Of a stretch of DNA of 64,000 bases, positions 17,676 to 26,913 are shown one piece after another. Numbering within the stretch: position 1 is the stretch's first letter; each line of letters starts with the position of its first letter. The stretch covers positions 62,001 through 126,000 of the forward strand of contig NZ_PXWG01000005.1 in the NCBI RefSeq assembly GCF_003011965.1, written 5' to 3'. This DNA comes from Streptosporangium nondiastaticum. GTDB lineage: Bacteria; Actinomycetota; Actinomycetes; Streptomycetales; Streptomycetaceae. The notes under the pieces were generated by a model. It was not told the DNA's origin. It saw nothing but the letters and a program-made list of their open reading frames with translations, and searched no databases. A program made the position numbers and the translations under genes.

Positions 17676-17749
17676 AGCCGCCTTCGGGATTCGAACCCGA
17701 GACCTACGCATTACGAGTGCGTTGCTCTGGCCAACTGAGCTAAGGCGGC
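17676..17749 (-). tRNA. tRNA-Thr (anticodon CGT)
   Basis: 74 nt, no encoded CCA. Acceptor GCCGCCU / AGGCGGC with discriminator U, D-arm TAGCTCAGTTGGCCAGAGCA, anticodon stem-loop ACGCACTCGTAATGCGT with CGT reading ACG codons, and T-arm CGGGTTCGAATCCCG. All four stems pair on inspection. The strong hairpin downstream ends its transcript. No integrase or duplicated 3' end was seen that would make it an attachment site here. Confidence 0.97.
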
Positions 17750-17791
17750 AGTGCTGCTTTTGCCTCACCGGCTTCAGCAGCGCGGCCAAGT

Positions 17792-18547
17792 CTACACACT
17801 TCCGAGGGGTGCTCCGTACACGAGCGCCGACGAGATGATCTTGGCGATCTCCGGCTGCCGGTCGCCCAGGTAGAAGTGGCCGCCGGGGAAGACGTCGACC
17901 GTGAAGGTGCCGGTGGTGTGGTGCTGCCAGTCCTGGACCTCGTCGAGGGTGGCCCTGGGGTCCGCGTCGCCGGTCAGGGCGTGGACGGGGCAGGTCACGC
18001 GGAGGCCGGGGCGGGCGCGGTAGGTCTCGATGGCGCGGTAGTCGGCGCGCAGTGGCGGCAGGACCAGCTGGAGGATGTCCGGGTCCTCCAGCATCTGGGC
18101 GTCCGTGCCGCTGAGCCTGCGGAGCTCCTCGACGAGACCCTCGTCACTGCGCCGGTGCACGCTCTCCTCACGGTGCCGGGAGGGGGCGCGGCGGCCGGAG
18201 ACGAAGAGGGCGACGGGGGCCGTGCCCCGCTCCTCCAGGCGCAGGGCGACCTCGTAGGCGAGGGTCGCGCCCATGCTGTGGCCGAAGAGGGCCAGGGGGC
18301 GGTCGGTCGCGGGGGCCAGGGCCTCGGCGGTGCGGTCGGCGAGTTCGGCGAGGTCCTCGACGCAGGGGTCGGCGCGCCGGTCCTGGCGGCCGGGGTACTG
18401 GACCGCGAGGACCTCTATCTCAGGGGAGAGCGCCTTCGACAGGGGGAAGTAATAGCTGGCCGACCCTCCGGCGTGCGGCAGGCAGGCCAGGCGGACCGGT
18501 GCCTCGTCCGCCGGATGGAATCGGCGGATCCACTTCTTGTCGTCCAT
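17792..18547 (-). CDS. Type II thioesterase
   Basis: 251-residue alpha/beta-hydrolase of the editing thioesterase family that removes stalled or wrong acyl groups from carrier proteins of polyketide and nonribosomal peptide synthases. Motifs: 'LACLPHAGGSASYYFPLS', nucleophile elbow 'LFGHSMGATLAYE', catalytic Asp in 'LTGDADP' and His in 'FPGGHFYL'. ATG at 18547 (MDDKKWIRRF) follows GAAGGGAAA. No synthase is in the window, so it must act in trans. It is divergent from the metallophosphoesterase/phosphopantetheinyl transferase pair, a natural grouping for carrier-protein upkeep. Confidence 0.9.
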   Translation of the reverse strand: MDDKKWIRRFHPADEAPVRLACLPHAGGSASYYFPLSKALSPEIEVLAVQYPGRQDRRADPCVEDLAELADRTAEALAPATDRPLALFGHSMGATLAYEVALRLEERGTAPVALFVSGRRAPSRHREESVHRRSDEGLVEELRRLSGTDAQMLEDPDILQLVLPPLRADYRAIETYRARPGLRVTCPVHALTGDADPRATLDEVQDWQHHTTGTFTVDVFPGGHFYLGDRQPEIAKIISSALVYGAPLGSV

Positions 18548-18773
18548 CGTGCCGGTTTCCCTTCGGGCTTCGGGTCCCGGGCAGGATACGCCGGAGGGCC
18601 CGGAACGGCCGGGGGTTCCTTCCGGCGCCCCGCGCGTATTAGGTTCCTTGCAGGGTGCAGACATGCGTGGTGCCGGCTCGAAGTGCGCTGGAACACACGG
18701 CTGTTCCGGTTTGGACGGGGGATTCCCGGGGAGCCCGGGGAATTCCAGGGGAATCGGCGAGAAGGACACAGGA

Positions 18774-19658
18774 GTGCCCAACACAACGACCGGTACGGCA
18801 ACCGGCGGAAATCTGCTGGCCGTCAGCGATCTGCACGTCGCGTACAAGGAGAACCGCGCGCTCGTGGAAACGCTGCGGCCGCGCAGCGACGCCGACTGGC
18901 TCATCGTGGCCGGCGATGTCGGCGAGCAGTACGCGGACATCGAATGGACGCTGCGCCTGCTCGCCGAGCGATTCGCCAAGGTGATCTGGTCGCCCGGGAA
19001 CCACGAGCTGTGGACCCACCCCCACGACCCGGTCGACCTGCGCGGCGAGAAGCGTTACCTGCACCTCGTGGAGCTGTGCCGCAGCCTCGGCGTCGACACC
19101 CCCGAGGACCCGTACCCCGTGTGGCACGGCGAGGGCGGCCCGGTCGCCGTGGCCCCGCTCTTCGTGCTCTACGACTACACCTTCCGCGTGCCCGGCGCGC
19201 ACACCAAGGAGGAGTCGCTGCGCCGCGCCTACGAGGCCGGGATCGTCTGCGCCGACGAGCACTTCCTGCACCCCGACCCGTACCCGTCCCGCGACGCGTG
19301 GTGCCGCGCCCGCGTGGAGTACACGGAGCGCCGCCTGGCCGCCGTCGACCCCGCGCACCGGACCGTCCTGGTCAACCACTTCCCGCTGGTCCGCGAGCCC
19401 ACCAGGATCCTGCGGTATCCCGACTTCGCGCAGTGGTGCGGCACGGAGCTGACCGCCGACTGGCACACCCGCTTCCGCGCGGCCGCCGCGGTCTACGGCC
19501 ACCTGCACATCCCCCGCGTCACCTGGCACGACGGGGTGCGCTTCGAGGAGGTCTCCGTGGGCTACCCGCGCGAGTGGCAGCCCCGGCCGCCGCGCGAGCC
19601 GCTGCGGGTGATCCTGCCGCGGCCGGCCGGCGAGGGCGCGGAGGGGCGGGTCTCGTGA
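18774..19658 (+). CDS. Metallophosphoesterase
   Basis: 294-residue calcineurin-like phosphoesterase. Metal ligands are seen in 'AVSDLHVAYKEN', 'IVAGDVGEQ', 'SPGNHELW', 'LVNHFPL' and 'YGHLHIPR'. GTG at 18774 follows GAAGGACACAGGA. The stop overlaps the GTG of the phosphopantetheinyl transferase by 4 bases (GTGA), so the two are probably translated together. Phosphoesterases beside such transferases recur in Streptomyces natural-product clusters; a role on phosphopantetheine or CoA derivatives is inference. Confidence 0.88.
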   Translation: MPNTTTGTATGGNLLAVSDLHVAYKENRALVETLRPRSDADWLIVAGDVGEQYADIEWTLRLLAERFAKVIWSPGNHELWTHPHDPVDLRGEKRYLHLVELCRSLGVDTPEDPYPVWHGEGGPVAVAPLFVLYDYTFRVPGAHTKEESLRRAYEAGIVCADEHFLHPDPYPSRDAWCRARVEYTERRLAAVDPAHRTVLVNHFPLVREPTRILRYPDFAQWCGTELTADWHTRFRAAAAVYGHLHIPRVTWHDGVRFEEVSVGYPREWQPRPPREPLRVILPRPAGEGAEGRVS

Positions 19659-20422
19659 TCGAGCGGATCCTGCCCGCGGAGGCCGTCGCGGAAGAGAGCC
19701 TCGGCAGTCCGCCGCCGGCGGCCGGGGACTTCCTCCACCCCGAGGAGGCCGCGGTCGTCGCCCGCGCCGTCCCCAAGCGGAAGGAAGAGTTCGCGGCCGT
19801 ACGGGCCTGTGCGCGCGCGGCCCTGGGCCGGCTGGGGTTCCCGCCCGTCCCCCTCGTGCCCAACCGCCGAGGGGCCCCGCAGTGGCCGTCCGGGGTCGTC
19901 GGCAGCATGACGCACTGCGACGGCTACCGGGCGGCCGTCGTGGCCCGCTCCGGCGCGCTCGCCTCGGTCGGCATCGACGCCGAGCCGAACGGTCCGCTCC
20001 CGGACGGCGTCCTGGACGTCGTGTCGCTGCCCGGGGAGCGCGCCCGGATCCGCTCACTCACCGCGCTCCGCCCCGGCGTGCACTGGGACCGCCTCCTGTT
20101 CAGCGCCAAGGAGAGCGTCTTCAAGACCTGGTATCCGCTGACCGGGCAGGAGCTGGACTTCGAGGAGGCGGAGCTGGACTTCGAGGAGGCGGAGCCGGAC
20201 GCCGGTCCCGGTGCCGGGACGTTCTCCGCGCGGCTGCTGGTGCCGGGGCCGGTCGTGGGCGGCGTCCGCCTGGGCGGGTTCACCGGCCGGTGGGCCGTGG
20301 GCAGCGGCTTCGTGCTCACGGCCATCGCCCTTCCCGCCGCCGTTCCCGCCCCCGTCACGGTCCCGGATCCTCGGGGCGAGCCGCCGGCGCCCGTCAGCGG
20401 GTCCGCGGCATCCCCCGCCTGA
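19655..20422 (+). CDS. 4'-phosphopantetheinyl transferase, Sfp type
   Basis: 255 residues. Activates carrier proteins by moving phosphopantetheine from CoA to a serine. Motifs: 'VGSMTHCDGYRAAVV', 'VGIDAEPNGPLPDGV' (Mg-binding Asp/Glu) and 'LLFSAKESVFKTWYP' (W/F-SAKES-x-K). An acidic stretch after the last motif is duplicated (ELDFEEA twice) by a perfect 21-bp tandem repeat. The GTG overlaps the upstream stop. The 3' end overlaps the convergent oxygenase gene by 29 bases. Confidence 0.92.
   Translation: MIERILPAEAVAEESLGSPPPAAGDFLHPEEAAVVARAVPKRKEEFAAVRACARAALGRLGFPPVPLVPNRRGAPQWPSGVVGSMTHCDGYRAAVVARSGALASVGIDAEPNGPLPDGVLDVVSLPGERARIRSLTALRPGVHWDRLLFSAKESVFKTWYPLTGQELDFEEAELDFEEAEPDAGPGAGTFSARLLVPGPVVGGVRLGGFTGRWAVGSGFVLTAIALPAAVPAPVTVPDPRGEPPAPVSGSAASPA
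20150..20191 (+). repeat. Perfect 21-bp tandem duplication in the PPTase gene
   Basis: Units 20150-20170 and 20171-20191 are identical (gagctggacttcgaggaggc + g) and encode ELDFEEA twice in frame. The absence of differences suggests a recent event. Confidence 0.95.
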
Positions 20423-21404
20423 ACGCGGCGAAGTCCTCTGGCAGCTGGCGGGCGTAGCGGGTGTTGAGCCACAGCCGCAGCAGGTCGCGGCGGCGGCCCG
20501 GCTCGTCGCGGAAGGCGGAGCGGCCGTGGACGACGACGTTGTTGTTCAGCAGCTGGAGGTCGCCGGCGCGCAGGGTCATCTCGACGCGGTGCTCGTCCAT
20601 TCCCGCGATGTCCTGGAAGAGCTGCAGCGCGTGGCGCTCGATTCCGCTCAGCGGGATTCCGGACTTCGGCACGGCCGAGTCGATGTAGTGCGTCATGTAG
20701 AAGCGGCAGCTCAACTTCCCGTGGAAATACCCGTACACCGCGTTCCGGTAGTACGGGAGCTCGTCCGATCCCTCTTCCAGGCGCCGGTCGTAGACGAATC
20801 CCCGGTAGTACAGGCCGAGCAGCTCGCGGTGGTGGGCGAGGAGGTGGTTGTGGACGGTCATGGAGCTGGCGAGGGTGCTGATGCCGCCCTCGCCCGCCTG
20901 GCGCAGGCAGAGCAGGCCCACGATGTCGGAGCTGTCGGTGTGGAAGGGCAGCTCGGAGCGGGTCCGGTAGGCGCGGGTGGCGGATTCGGTGACCTCGCCC
21001 TCGCCGTAGTCCCTGACGTGGGCGATCAGCTCCCCGGCGGCGTTCTGGGAGACGGGCGTGCCGAGGTGCAGCGCGATGCCCCAGTACGCCAGGCGGGCCT
21101 CCTCCAGGGTCCAGCGCTCCACCGGCAGTCCGCGCAGGAGCGTGAATCCGCGCCCGAACTCCAGCTCGTGGACGGCCGTTTCGAAGACCTTTCCGAGGAC
21201 GGGCAGCGGAAAGTCCTCGACGGTGAGCTGTTCGAGCGGGATCCCGCGCGCTTTCGCCGCCGCGAGCGCCTTTTCCAGGTCGTCGATTTCCCCGGGCGTG
21301 AGGGTGACCACCCAGTCGCTTTCGCCCGTGAAGTCGGCGGCCGTCCAGGCGGACGGCCCGGTGACGGGCTCGGTGAGGATGGCATCGGCGGACGGTGCAG
21401 GCAT
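20394..21404 (-). CDS. TauD/TfdA-family Fe(II)/2-oxoglutarate oxygenase
   Basis: 336 residues. Iron ligands: HxD in 'LPFHTDSSDIVGLL' and the distal His in 'NNNVVVHGRSAF', with the 2-oxoglutarate-binding Arg in 'RRRDLLRLWLN'. 'LRGLPVERW' is the usual N-terminal family element. The substrate cannot be told; in this setting (phosphopantetheinyl transferase, thioesterase, peptide importer) hydroxylation of an amino acid or small metabolite is plausible. Its tail overlaps the PPTase gene by 29 bases; its head is divergent from the ABC importer operon across a repeat-rich gap. Confidence 0.9.
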   Translation of the reverse strand: MPAPSADAILTEPVTGPSAWTAADFTGESDWVVTLTPGEIDDLEKALAAAKARGIPLEQLTVEDFPLPVLGKVFETAVHELEFGRGFTLLRGLPVERWTLEEARLAYWGIALHLGTPVSQNAAGELIAHVRDYGEGEVTESATRAYRTRSELPFHTDSSDIVGLLCLRQAGEGGISTLASSMTVHNHLLAHHRELLGLYYRGFVYDRRLEEGSDELPYYRNAVYGYFHGKLSCRFYMTHYIDSAVPKSGIPLSGIERHALQLFQDIAGMDEHRVEMTLRAGDLQLLNNNVVVHGRSAFRDEPGRRRDLLRLWLNTRYARQLPEDFAAFRRGMPRTR

Positions 21405-21761
21405 ACGGACTCCACTCGGGATTCGCTGAGCACGCGGCAGTTGTGCGGCACATCGATCATGATTCGAAGTCCGCGCACGGTCAATGGAGTTGGTGACGGT
21501 GCGACGGCGGAGGCGGAGTGTCGTGATTGGTGTCGTGATTGTGCGTGAACTCGATCACCTTCGCTCCCGCATCCATGGTGTGGAACGCGCGCCGGTGGTT
21601 AGTTTCCGGGAGGACACGGCGACACGGGGACGCAGCGGCACGGGGACGCGCGACGGACGCGCGGACAGATGCGCGGGCAGCTGCGTAGACGGACGCGCAG
21701 ACAGATGTACGGACACATGCACGGATAGACGTACGGGCAGACGCAGAGACACGGAGACACA
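21405..21761. other. Divergent control region with repeats (oxygenase / ABC importer)
   Basis: 357 bases between two divergent genes. It holds a perfect 12-bp direct repeat (gtgtcgtgattg at 21518 and 21530) and the eight-copy 12-mer array described separately. No gene was found. Both promoters must lie here. Confidence 0.7.
21657..21752 (+). repeat. Degenerate 12-bp tandem array, 8 copies
   Basis: Eight consecutive 12-mers with consensus A(C/T)G(C/T)(A/G)CGGACAG, from acgcgcggacag (21657) to acgcagagacac (21741). The array runs right up to the importer gene's ribosome binding site (GGAGACACA) and its GTG at 21762. Confidence 0.85.
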
Positions 21762-23303
21762 GTGGCCAAGTCAACCGTCAGGTCAGGGTCAGTGCTGCGA
21801 CGTTCCGCCCGCGCGGCCGGCTGTGCCCTGTTAGCCGGCACCCTCGCGGCCGCGTGCGGCTCCGGCGGCGGCTCCTCCTCCGGCCCGGCCTCCGCCGACT
21901 CCCTCTCCGTGGGCCTCATCGCCGAGCCCGCGAGCCTCGACTTCACCACCACCGACGGCGCGGCCGTTCCCCAGGCCACCCTGGGCAGCATCTACGAGGG
22001 TTTGGTCCGCGTCGACCAGCAGGGGAAGGTCCAGCCCCTGCTCGCCGAGCGCTACGAACGCTCCGACGACGGCCGGACCTACACCTTCCACCTCCGTAAG
22101 GGCGTGAAGTTCACCAACGGCGCCGAGTTCACCGCCGACGACGCGGTGTTCTCCATCGACCGGGTGAAGAAGGACTGGAAGCTGAAGACCGCCCGTCAAA
22201 TGGACGTGGTCGACAAGGCGGAGAAGACCGACGACCACACGGTCAGAGTCACCCTGAACCGCCCGAGCAACGGCTGGCTCTACGCCATGACCACCCGCAT
22301 CGGCGCCATGTTCAGCCGGACGGGAGTGAGCGACCTCGCCGCCCACCCCGTGGGCACCGGCCCCTTCAAGCTGGCCGAGCGCCGCCGCGGCGACCGCATC
22401 GTCCTCGACCGCAACGCCTCCTACTGGGGCACCGCGCCCGCCCTGTCCAAGGTCACCCTGAAGTACTTCAAGGACGCCGGGGCGATGAACAACGCCATGC
22501 TCACCGGGGGCATCGACGTCGTCGGCACGGTGCAGGCCCCCGAGTCGCTGTCCCGCTTCTCCGACACCAACCGCTTCCAGGTCATCGAGGGCTCCTCCAC
22601 CGGCGAGGTCGTCCTGTCGATGAACAACTCCCGCGAGCCGTTCAAGGACAAGCGCGTCCGGCAGGCCGTGCGGTACGCCATCGACCACAAGGCGCTCGTC
22701 GAGACCTCCCGGGCCGGCCACGGCAAGCTCATCGGCACCATGGCCAGCCCCACCGACCCCTGGTACGAGGACCTCACCGGCCGCTATCCGTACGACCCGG
22801 ACAAGGCGCGGCAGCTGCTGAAGGACGCGGGCGCCGAGGGGCGGACCGTGAAGTTCCGGGTGCCCAACATGCCGTACGCGATGTCGGCGGCCCAGGTCGT
22901 CGTGTCCCAGCTCGGCCAGGTCGGGCTGAAGGCGGAGATCGAGCCCCTGGAATTCCCCGCGCGCTGGCTGTCCGAGGTCTACAACAAGGCCGACTACGAC
23001 CTCTCCGTCATCGCCCACACCGAACCGCGCGACCTGTGGACGTTCGCCGACCCCGGCTACTACTTCCGTTACGACAACCCCGAGTACGCGAAGCTCCTCA
23101 AGGAGGGCGACTCCGGCAAGCCCGAGGACGAGACCGCCCGCTACCGCGACGCCGCCCGCCTGCTCTCCGACGACGCCGCGGCCGACTGGCTCTACCTCAT
23201 GCCCAACCTGATGGTGGCCGACAAGGGCGTCGCGGGCCTGCCGGTCAACCAGGTCGGCGAGGGCTTCGACCTCACGGGCGTCCACTGGACGAAGAAGAAC
23301 TAG
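21762..23303 (+). CDS. Peptide ABC transporter substrate-binding lipoprotein
   Basis: 513-residue family 5 solute-binding protein for oligopeptides or nickel-like ligands. Signal peptide with lipobox 'GTLAAACGSG' (Cys32) anchors it outside the membrane. Typical elements: 'LAERYERSDDGRTYTFHLRK', 'GVKFTNGAEFTADDAVFS', 'GTGPFKL' and 'RQAVRYAIDHKALV'. First gene of a four-gene operon (binding protein, two permeases, fused ATPase). GTG at 21762 is placed by the lipobox and by GGAGACACA. Confidence 0.93.
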   Translation: MAKSTVRSGSVLRRSARAAGCALLAGTLAAACGSGGGSSSGPASADSLSVGLIAEPASLDFTTTDGAAVPQATLGSIYEGLVRVDQQGKVQPLLAERYERSDDGRTYTFHLRKGVKFTNGAEFTADDAVFSIDRVKKDWKLKTARQMDVVDKAEKTDDHTVRVTLNRPSNGWLYAMTTRIGAMFSRTGVSDLAAHPVGTGPFKLAERRRGDRIVLDRNASYWGTAPALSKVTLKYFKDAGAMNNAMLTGGIDVVGTVQAPESLSRFSDTNRFQVIEGSSTGEVVLSMNNSREPFKDKRVRQAVRYAIDHKALVETSRAGHGKLIGTMASPTDPWYEDLTGRYPYDPDKARQLLKDAGAEGRTVKFRVPNMPYAMSAAQVVVSQLGQVGLKAEIEPLEFPARWLSEVYNKADYDLSVIAHTEPRDLWTFADPGYYFRYDNPEYAKLLKEGDSGKPEDETARYRDAARLLSDDAAADWLYLMPNLMVADKGVAGLPVNQVGEGFDLTGVHWTKKN

Positions 23304-23316
23304 GAGCGGTCCCGGC

Positions 23317-24258
23317 ATGCGGGTGTTCCTGCGCAGAACGGCGGCGCTGCTGGTCAGCGCCGTGATCGCCAGCTTCGTCGTGTTCGCCTTCCTGTCCGTC
23401 CTGCCCGGCGACCCGGCCGAGGTCGTCCTCGGGACGAACGCCGGCACGCAGGAGCTGGCCGCGCTGCGCCACTCCTTCGGCACCGACCGGCCGCTCGTCG
23501 TGCAGTACGCCGACTGGGCACAGGGCCTGCTGCACGGCGACTTCGGCGTCTCGTACATCAGCCACGACGCCATCGGCCCGCGGATCGGCGACCGGCTCGG
23601 CGTCACCTGCTGGCTGGCGCTCGGCGGCATGGCCGTCGCCGTCCTCTTCGCGCTGCCCGCCGGCGTGCTCGCGGCCGCCTGGCACCGCAGGCCCGCGGGC
23701 GCCGTGCTGTCGGCCGTCAGCCAGGCGGGGATCGCCGTCCCCGCCTTCCTCGCCGGCATCCTGCTCGTCTACGTCTTCGCGGTCCGGGCGGGCGCGCTGC
23801 CCGCGGGCGGCTACACCCCGCTGGCCGAGGATCCCGCCGCCTGGGCGCGGCACCTCGTGCTGCCGTGCCTGTCCCTCGGCCTCGTCCAGGGGGCCGTCCT
23901 CACGCGCTACGTGCGCTCCGCCGTCCTCACCGTCCTCCACCAGGACTTCCTGCGCACGGCCCGCGCCAGGGGCCGCCGGCAGTGGCCGGCCCTGTGGCGG
24001 CACGGGCTGCCCAACGCCGCGGTGCCCGTGCTGACCGTCCTGGGGCTGCAGCTGTCCACCGTGCTCGTCGGCGCGGTCGTCGTCGAGCGGGTCTTCGTCA
24101 TCCCCGGCCTCGGCGACCTGCTGCTGCAGTCCGTGGCCGACCGCGACCTGCTGGTCGTTCAGGGCGTGGTGATCGTCCTGGTGGTGGCCGTCCTCGTCGT
24201 CAACGTGGTCACCGACCTGCTCTACCACCTGCTCGACCCGCGCCTGCGGAGCCGTTGA
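23317..24258 (+). CDS. Peptide ABC transporter permease (DppB-like)
   Basis: 313 residues, about six membrane segments. The N-terminus MRVFLRRTAALLVSAVIASF and 'FLSVLPGDPAEVVLG' are typical of DppB/OppB. The ATPase-contact loop is 'QDFLRTARARGRRQWPALW'. It starts 13 bases after the binding protein gene, and its TGA shares a base with the next ATG (TGATG). Confidence 0.93.
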   Translation: MRVFLRRTAALLVSAVIASFVVFAFLSVLPGDPAEVVLGTNAGTQELAALRHSFGTDRPLVVQYADWAQGLLHGDFGVSYISHDAIGPRIGDRLGVTCWLALGGMAVAVLFALPAGVLAAAWHRRPAGAVLSAVSQAGIAVPAFLAGILLVYVFAVRAGALPAGGYTPLAEDPAAWARHLVLPCLSLGLVQGAVLTRYVRSAVLTVLHQDFLRTARARGRRQWPALWRHGLPNAAVPVLTVLGLQLSTVLVGAVVVERVFVIPGLGDLLLQSVADRDLLVVQGVVIVLVVAVLVVNVVTDLLYHLLDPRLRSR

Positions 24259-25124
24259 TGCCCTCTTCCCGTACTTCCCCGCTGCCCGGACGGCGCGGGG
24301 GGACCTTCATCGCCCGCCGCCCCGCCCTTACCGCGGGCGGAATCCTCGTCACTCTCGTCCTTGCGCTCGCCCTGCTGTCCCTCTTGTGGACGCCCTACGA
24401 CCCCACGCACGTGGACGCGGCACAGCGCCTGCTGCCGCCCGGCGGCGGACACGTGCTGGGCACCGACCAGTTCGGCCGGGACGTCGCCAGCCGGCTGATG
24501 ACCGGCGCGCGGACGACCGTGTTCGTCGGTGTCGTGGCCGTCGGATTCGCCGTCGTCATCGGCGTCCCCATGGGGCTCGCCGCGGGCATGTCCGGCGGGC
24601 CGCTCAGCGCGCTGCTGATGAGAGTGAGCGATTTCCTGCTGGCCTTCCCCGCCCTGCTGCTCGCCATCATGCTGGCGGCGGTCTACGGCACGAGCACGCT
24701 CACCGCCATGGTGGCCATCGGCGTCGCCTCCGCCCCCGGCTTCGCGCGCGTGGCCCGCGCCGCGACGCTGCGCGTCATGGCCGCCGAGTACGTCGACGCC
24801 GCGCGGCTCGCGGGGCGCACCCGTACGGCCATCGCCCTGCGCCACGTCCTGCCGAACATCCGCGACGTCGTCATCGTGCAGGCGTCGGTGGCCTTCGCGA
24901 CCGCCGTGCTCGCCGAGGCCGCCCTGTCGTACCTGGGCCTCGGCACGCCGCCCCCCACCCCGTCCTGGGGCCGCATGCTGCTCGACTCCCAGGAACTGCT
25001 GTTCTCCCGGCCCGAGCTGTGCCTGTGGCCCGGCCTCGCCGTAGCCGCCGCCGTCCTCGGGCTCAACCTGCTCGGCGACGGCCTGCGGGACCGCTTCGAC
25101 CCCACGCTGGAAGGTGTCCGGTGA
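24258..25124 (+). CDS. Peptide ABC transporter permease (DppC-like)
   Basis: 288 residues with an N-terminal membrane anchor, then five membrane segments. Signatures: 'LGTDQFGRDVASRLM', 'DFLLAFPALLLAIMLA', EAA loop 'EYVDAARLAGRTRTAI', and 'EAALSYLGLGTPPPTPSWG'. ATG overlaps the upstream stop by one base; its stop overlaps the ATPase gene GTG by 4 bases. Confidence 0.94.
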   Translation: MPSSRTSPLPGRRGGTFIARRPALTAGGILVTLVLALALLSLLWTPYDPTHVDAAQRLLPPGGGHVLGTDQFGRDVASRLMTGARTTVFVGVVAVGFAVVIGVPMGLAAGMSGGPLSALLMRVSDFLLAFPALLLAIMLAAVYGTSTLTAMVAIGVASAPGFARVARAATLRVMAAEYVDAARLAGRTRTAIALRHVLPNIRDVVIVQASVAFATAVLAEAALSYLGLGTPPPTPSWGRMLLDSQELLFSRPELCLWPGLAVAAAVLGLNLLGDGLRDRFDPTLEGVR

Positions 25125-26725
25125 GCCCTGGGAGCCCTGGGAGCAGTGCGCTGCTGGAGGTCGAGGACCTCACCGTGGAGGCGGGCGGCACGCCGCTCGT
25201 GCGGGGCGTCGGCTTCACCGTCGGCCGGGGCGAGCGCGTCGGCATCATCGGCGAGTCCGGCTCCGGCAAGACCCTCACCGCGCTCGCCCTGCTGGGCCTC
25301 CTCGGCGAGGGCCTGAGGGCCGGCGGCAGCGCACGCCTCGCCGGGGCCCCCTTCGACCTGCTGGGCGCCGGCGACCGCGAGCTGTCGACCGTACGGGGAC
25401 GGCTCGCCGGCATGGTCTTCCAGGAGCCGATGACGGCCCTCAACCCCGTGATGAGGACCGGCGCCCAGGTCGCCGAGGCGCTGCGGCTGCACGGGCCCCG
25501 CAGCGAGCGCCCCGGCCGGGACGCCGCCCGCGCCACCGCCGTGGAGCTCCTCGGCCGGCTGCGGCTGCCCGACCCGGCCCGCGCCGCCCGCGCCTACCCG
25601 CACCAGCTCTCCGGCGGCCAGCGCCAGCGCGCGGTCCTCGCCGGGGCCCTCGCCAACGACCCCGCCCTGCTGATCTGCGACGAGCCGACCACCGCCCTGG
25701 ACGTCACCGTCCAGAAGGAGATCGTCGACCTGATCACGGGCGTGTCCGACGAGCGCGGCACCGCGGTCCTCTACATCAGCCACGACCTCGCGCTCGTCGC
25801 CTCCGTCTGCCACCGCGTCCTCGTCATGCACGACGGGCGGATCGTCGAGAGCGGGCCTGTGGAGCAGGTGCTGCGGCAGCCCGAACACCCCTACACACAG
25901 GCCCTGCTGAGCGCCTCCGACCTGTCGGTCCCGGCCCCGCGGCCCCCGGCCCCCGCCGAGCCGAGGACGCTGCTCCGCGCCCGCGGCCTCACCCGCCGCT
26001 ACGCCCGCCCCCGCCGCGGGCTCCTCGGCCCCCGCGCGCATTTCACCGCGCTGGAGGACCTGGACCTGGAGCTGCGCGCGGGCGCCCGGGTCGGGGTGGT
26101 CGGCGAGTCGGGCTCGGGGAAGACCACGCTCCTGCGGCTGCTGTCCGGGCTGGACCGGCCGACGTCCGGAACGGTCGAGAACGCGGCCGGGGACGGTCCG
26201 CGCGACGGCGCGCCGGGCAGCGGCCTCCAAGTGGTCTTCCAGGACCCCATGGGCTCCCTCGACCCCCGGATGCGCGTACGGGACATCGTCGCCGAACCGC
26301 TCCCGGACCGCCGCTCGCCCGCGGCGGCGGACCGCGTGGCGGAGCTCCTCGCCGACGTGGGCCTGCCGGCGGAGGCGGCCGGGCGCTACCCGCACCAGTT
26401 CTCCGGCGGGCAGCGGCAGCGCATCGCCATCGCGCGGGCCCTGGCCCCCCGCCCGTCCGTCCTCCTCGCCGACGAGCCGGTCAGCGCCCTGGACGTGTCC
26501 GTACGGGCCCAGGTCCTGGACGTCCTGAGCAGGGTCACCGCCGAGCGGGACATGGCGCTGTGCATCGTCACCCACGACCTGGGCGTCGTGCGCTACCTGT
26601 GCGACGAGGTGGTGGTGATGAGGGAGGGCCGGGTCGTGGAGCGGGGGCCGGTCGAGCGGGTGTGGGAGGCCCCCGGGCATCCGTACACGCGGCAGCTCCT
26701 GGACGCCGTGCCGGTCCTGCGGTGA
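25121..26725 (+). CDS. Fused double ATPase of the peptide ABC importer (DppD-DppF)
   Basis: 534 residues with two complete ABC domains joined by a short proline-rich linker. Domain 1: Walker A 'GESGSGKT', signature 'LSGGQRQR', Walker B '[12 protein letters not shown]'. Domain 2 (from about residue 285): 'GESGSGKT', 'FSGGQRQR', '[11 protein letters not shown]'. Each domain ends with the HP-Y-T segment of peptide importers ('PEHPYTQ', 'PGHPYTR'). The fusion replaces the two separate ATPases of the Dpp type. GTG overlaps the upstream stop (GTGA). Confidence 0.95.
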   Translation: MSPGSPGSSALLEVEDLTVEAGGTPLVRGVGFTVGRGERVGIIGESGSGKTLTALALLGLLGEGLRAGGSARLAGAPFDLLGAGDRELSTVRGRLAGMVFQEPMTALNPVMRTGAQVAEALRLHGPRSERPGRDAARATAVELLGRLRLPDPARAARAYPHQLSGGQRQRAVLAGALANDPALLICDEPTTALDVTVQKEIVDLITGVSDERGTAVLYISHDLALVASVCHRVLVMHDGRIVESGPVEQVLRQPEHPYTQALLSASDLSVPAPRPPAPAEPRTLLRARGLTRRYARPRRGLLGPRAHFTALEDLDLELRAGARVGVVGESGSGKTTLLRLLSGLDRPTSGTVENAAGDGPRDGAPGSGLQVVFQDPMGSLDPRMRVRDIVAEPLPDRRSPAAADRVAELLADVGLPAEAAGRYPHQFSGGQRQRIAIARALAPRPSVLLADEPVSALDVSVRAQVLDVLSRVTAERDMALCIVTHDLGVVRYLCDEVVVMREGRVVERGPVERVWEAPGHPYTRQLLDAVPVLR

Positions 26726-26913
26726 GCACCGGGACCGGGGCCGGGGCCACCGGGGCCGGGACCGGGCCCGCGGGGTCCTGGTCGGCACCTGTCCGCAGCG
26801 ACGCCCCGGTCCGCTGCTGTGCATGCGCAACAGCGGAACGCTCTGTGCTGCTGTGGGAAGCCACGGACAGGTTGCCGCCGCTTTTCATCTAGATCATGGC
26901 GGCACCCCATCTA

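Noticed and set aside
17676..17749. tRNA-Thr as an attachment site for a genomic island at 17.8-34 kb
   Set aside because: The accessory genes lie on the 5' side of the tRNA, there is no integrase gene, and no copy of the tRNA 3' end was seen elsewhere in the window.
21657..21752. CRISPR-like array
   Set aside because: The units are 12 bp, degenerate and directly adjoining without spacers; no cas genes are present.
26873..26904. Terminator hairpin after the ABC importer operon
   Set aside because: Arms tgccgcc / ggcggca are 7 bp with a loop of about 18 bases; not convincing in GC-rich DNA.
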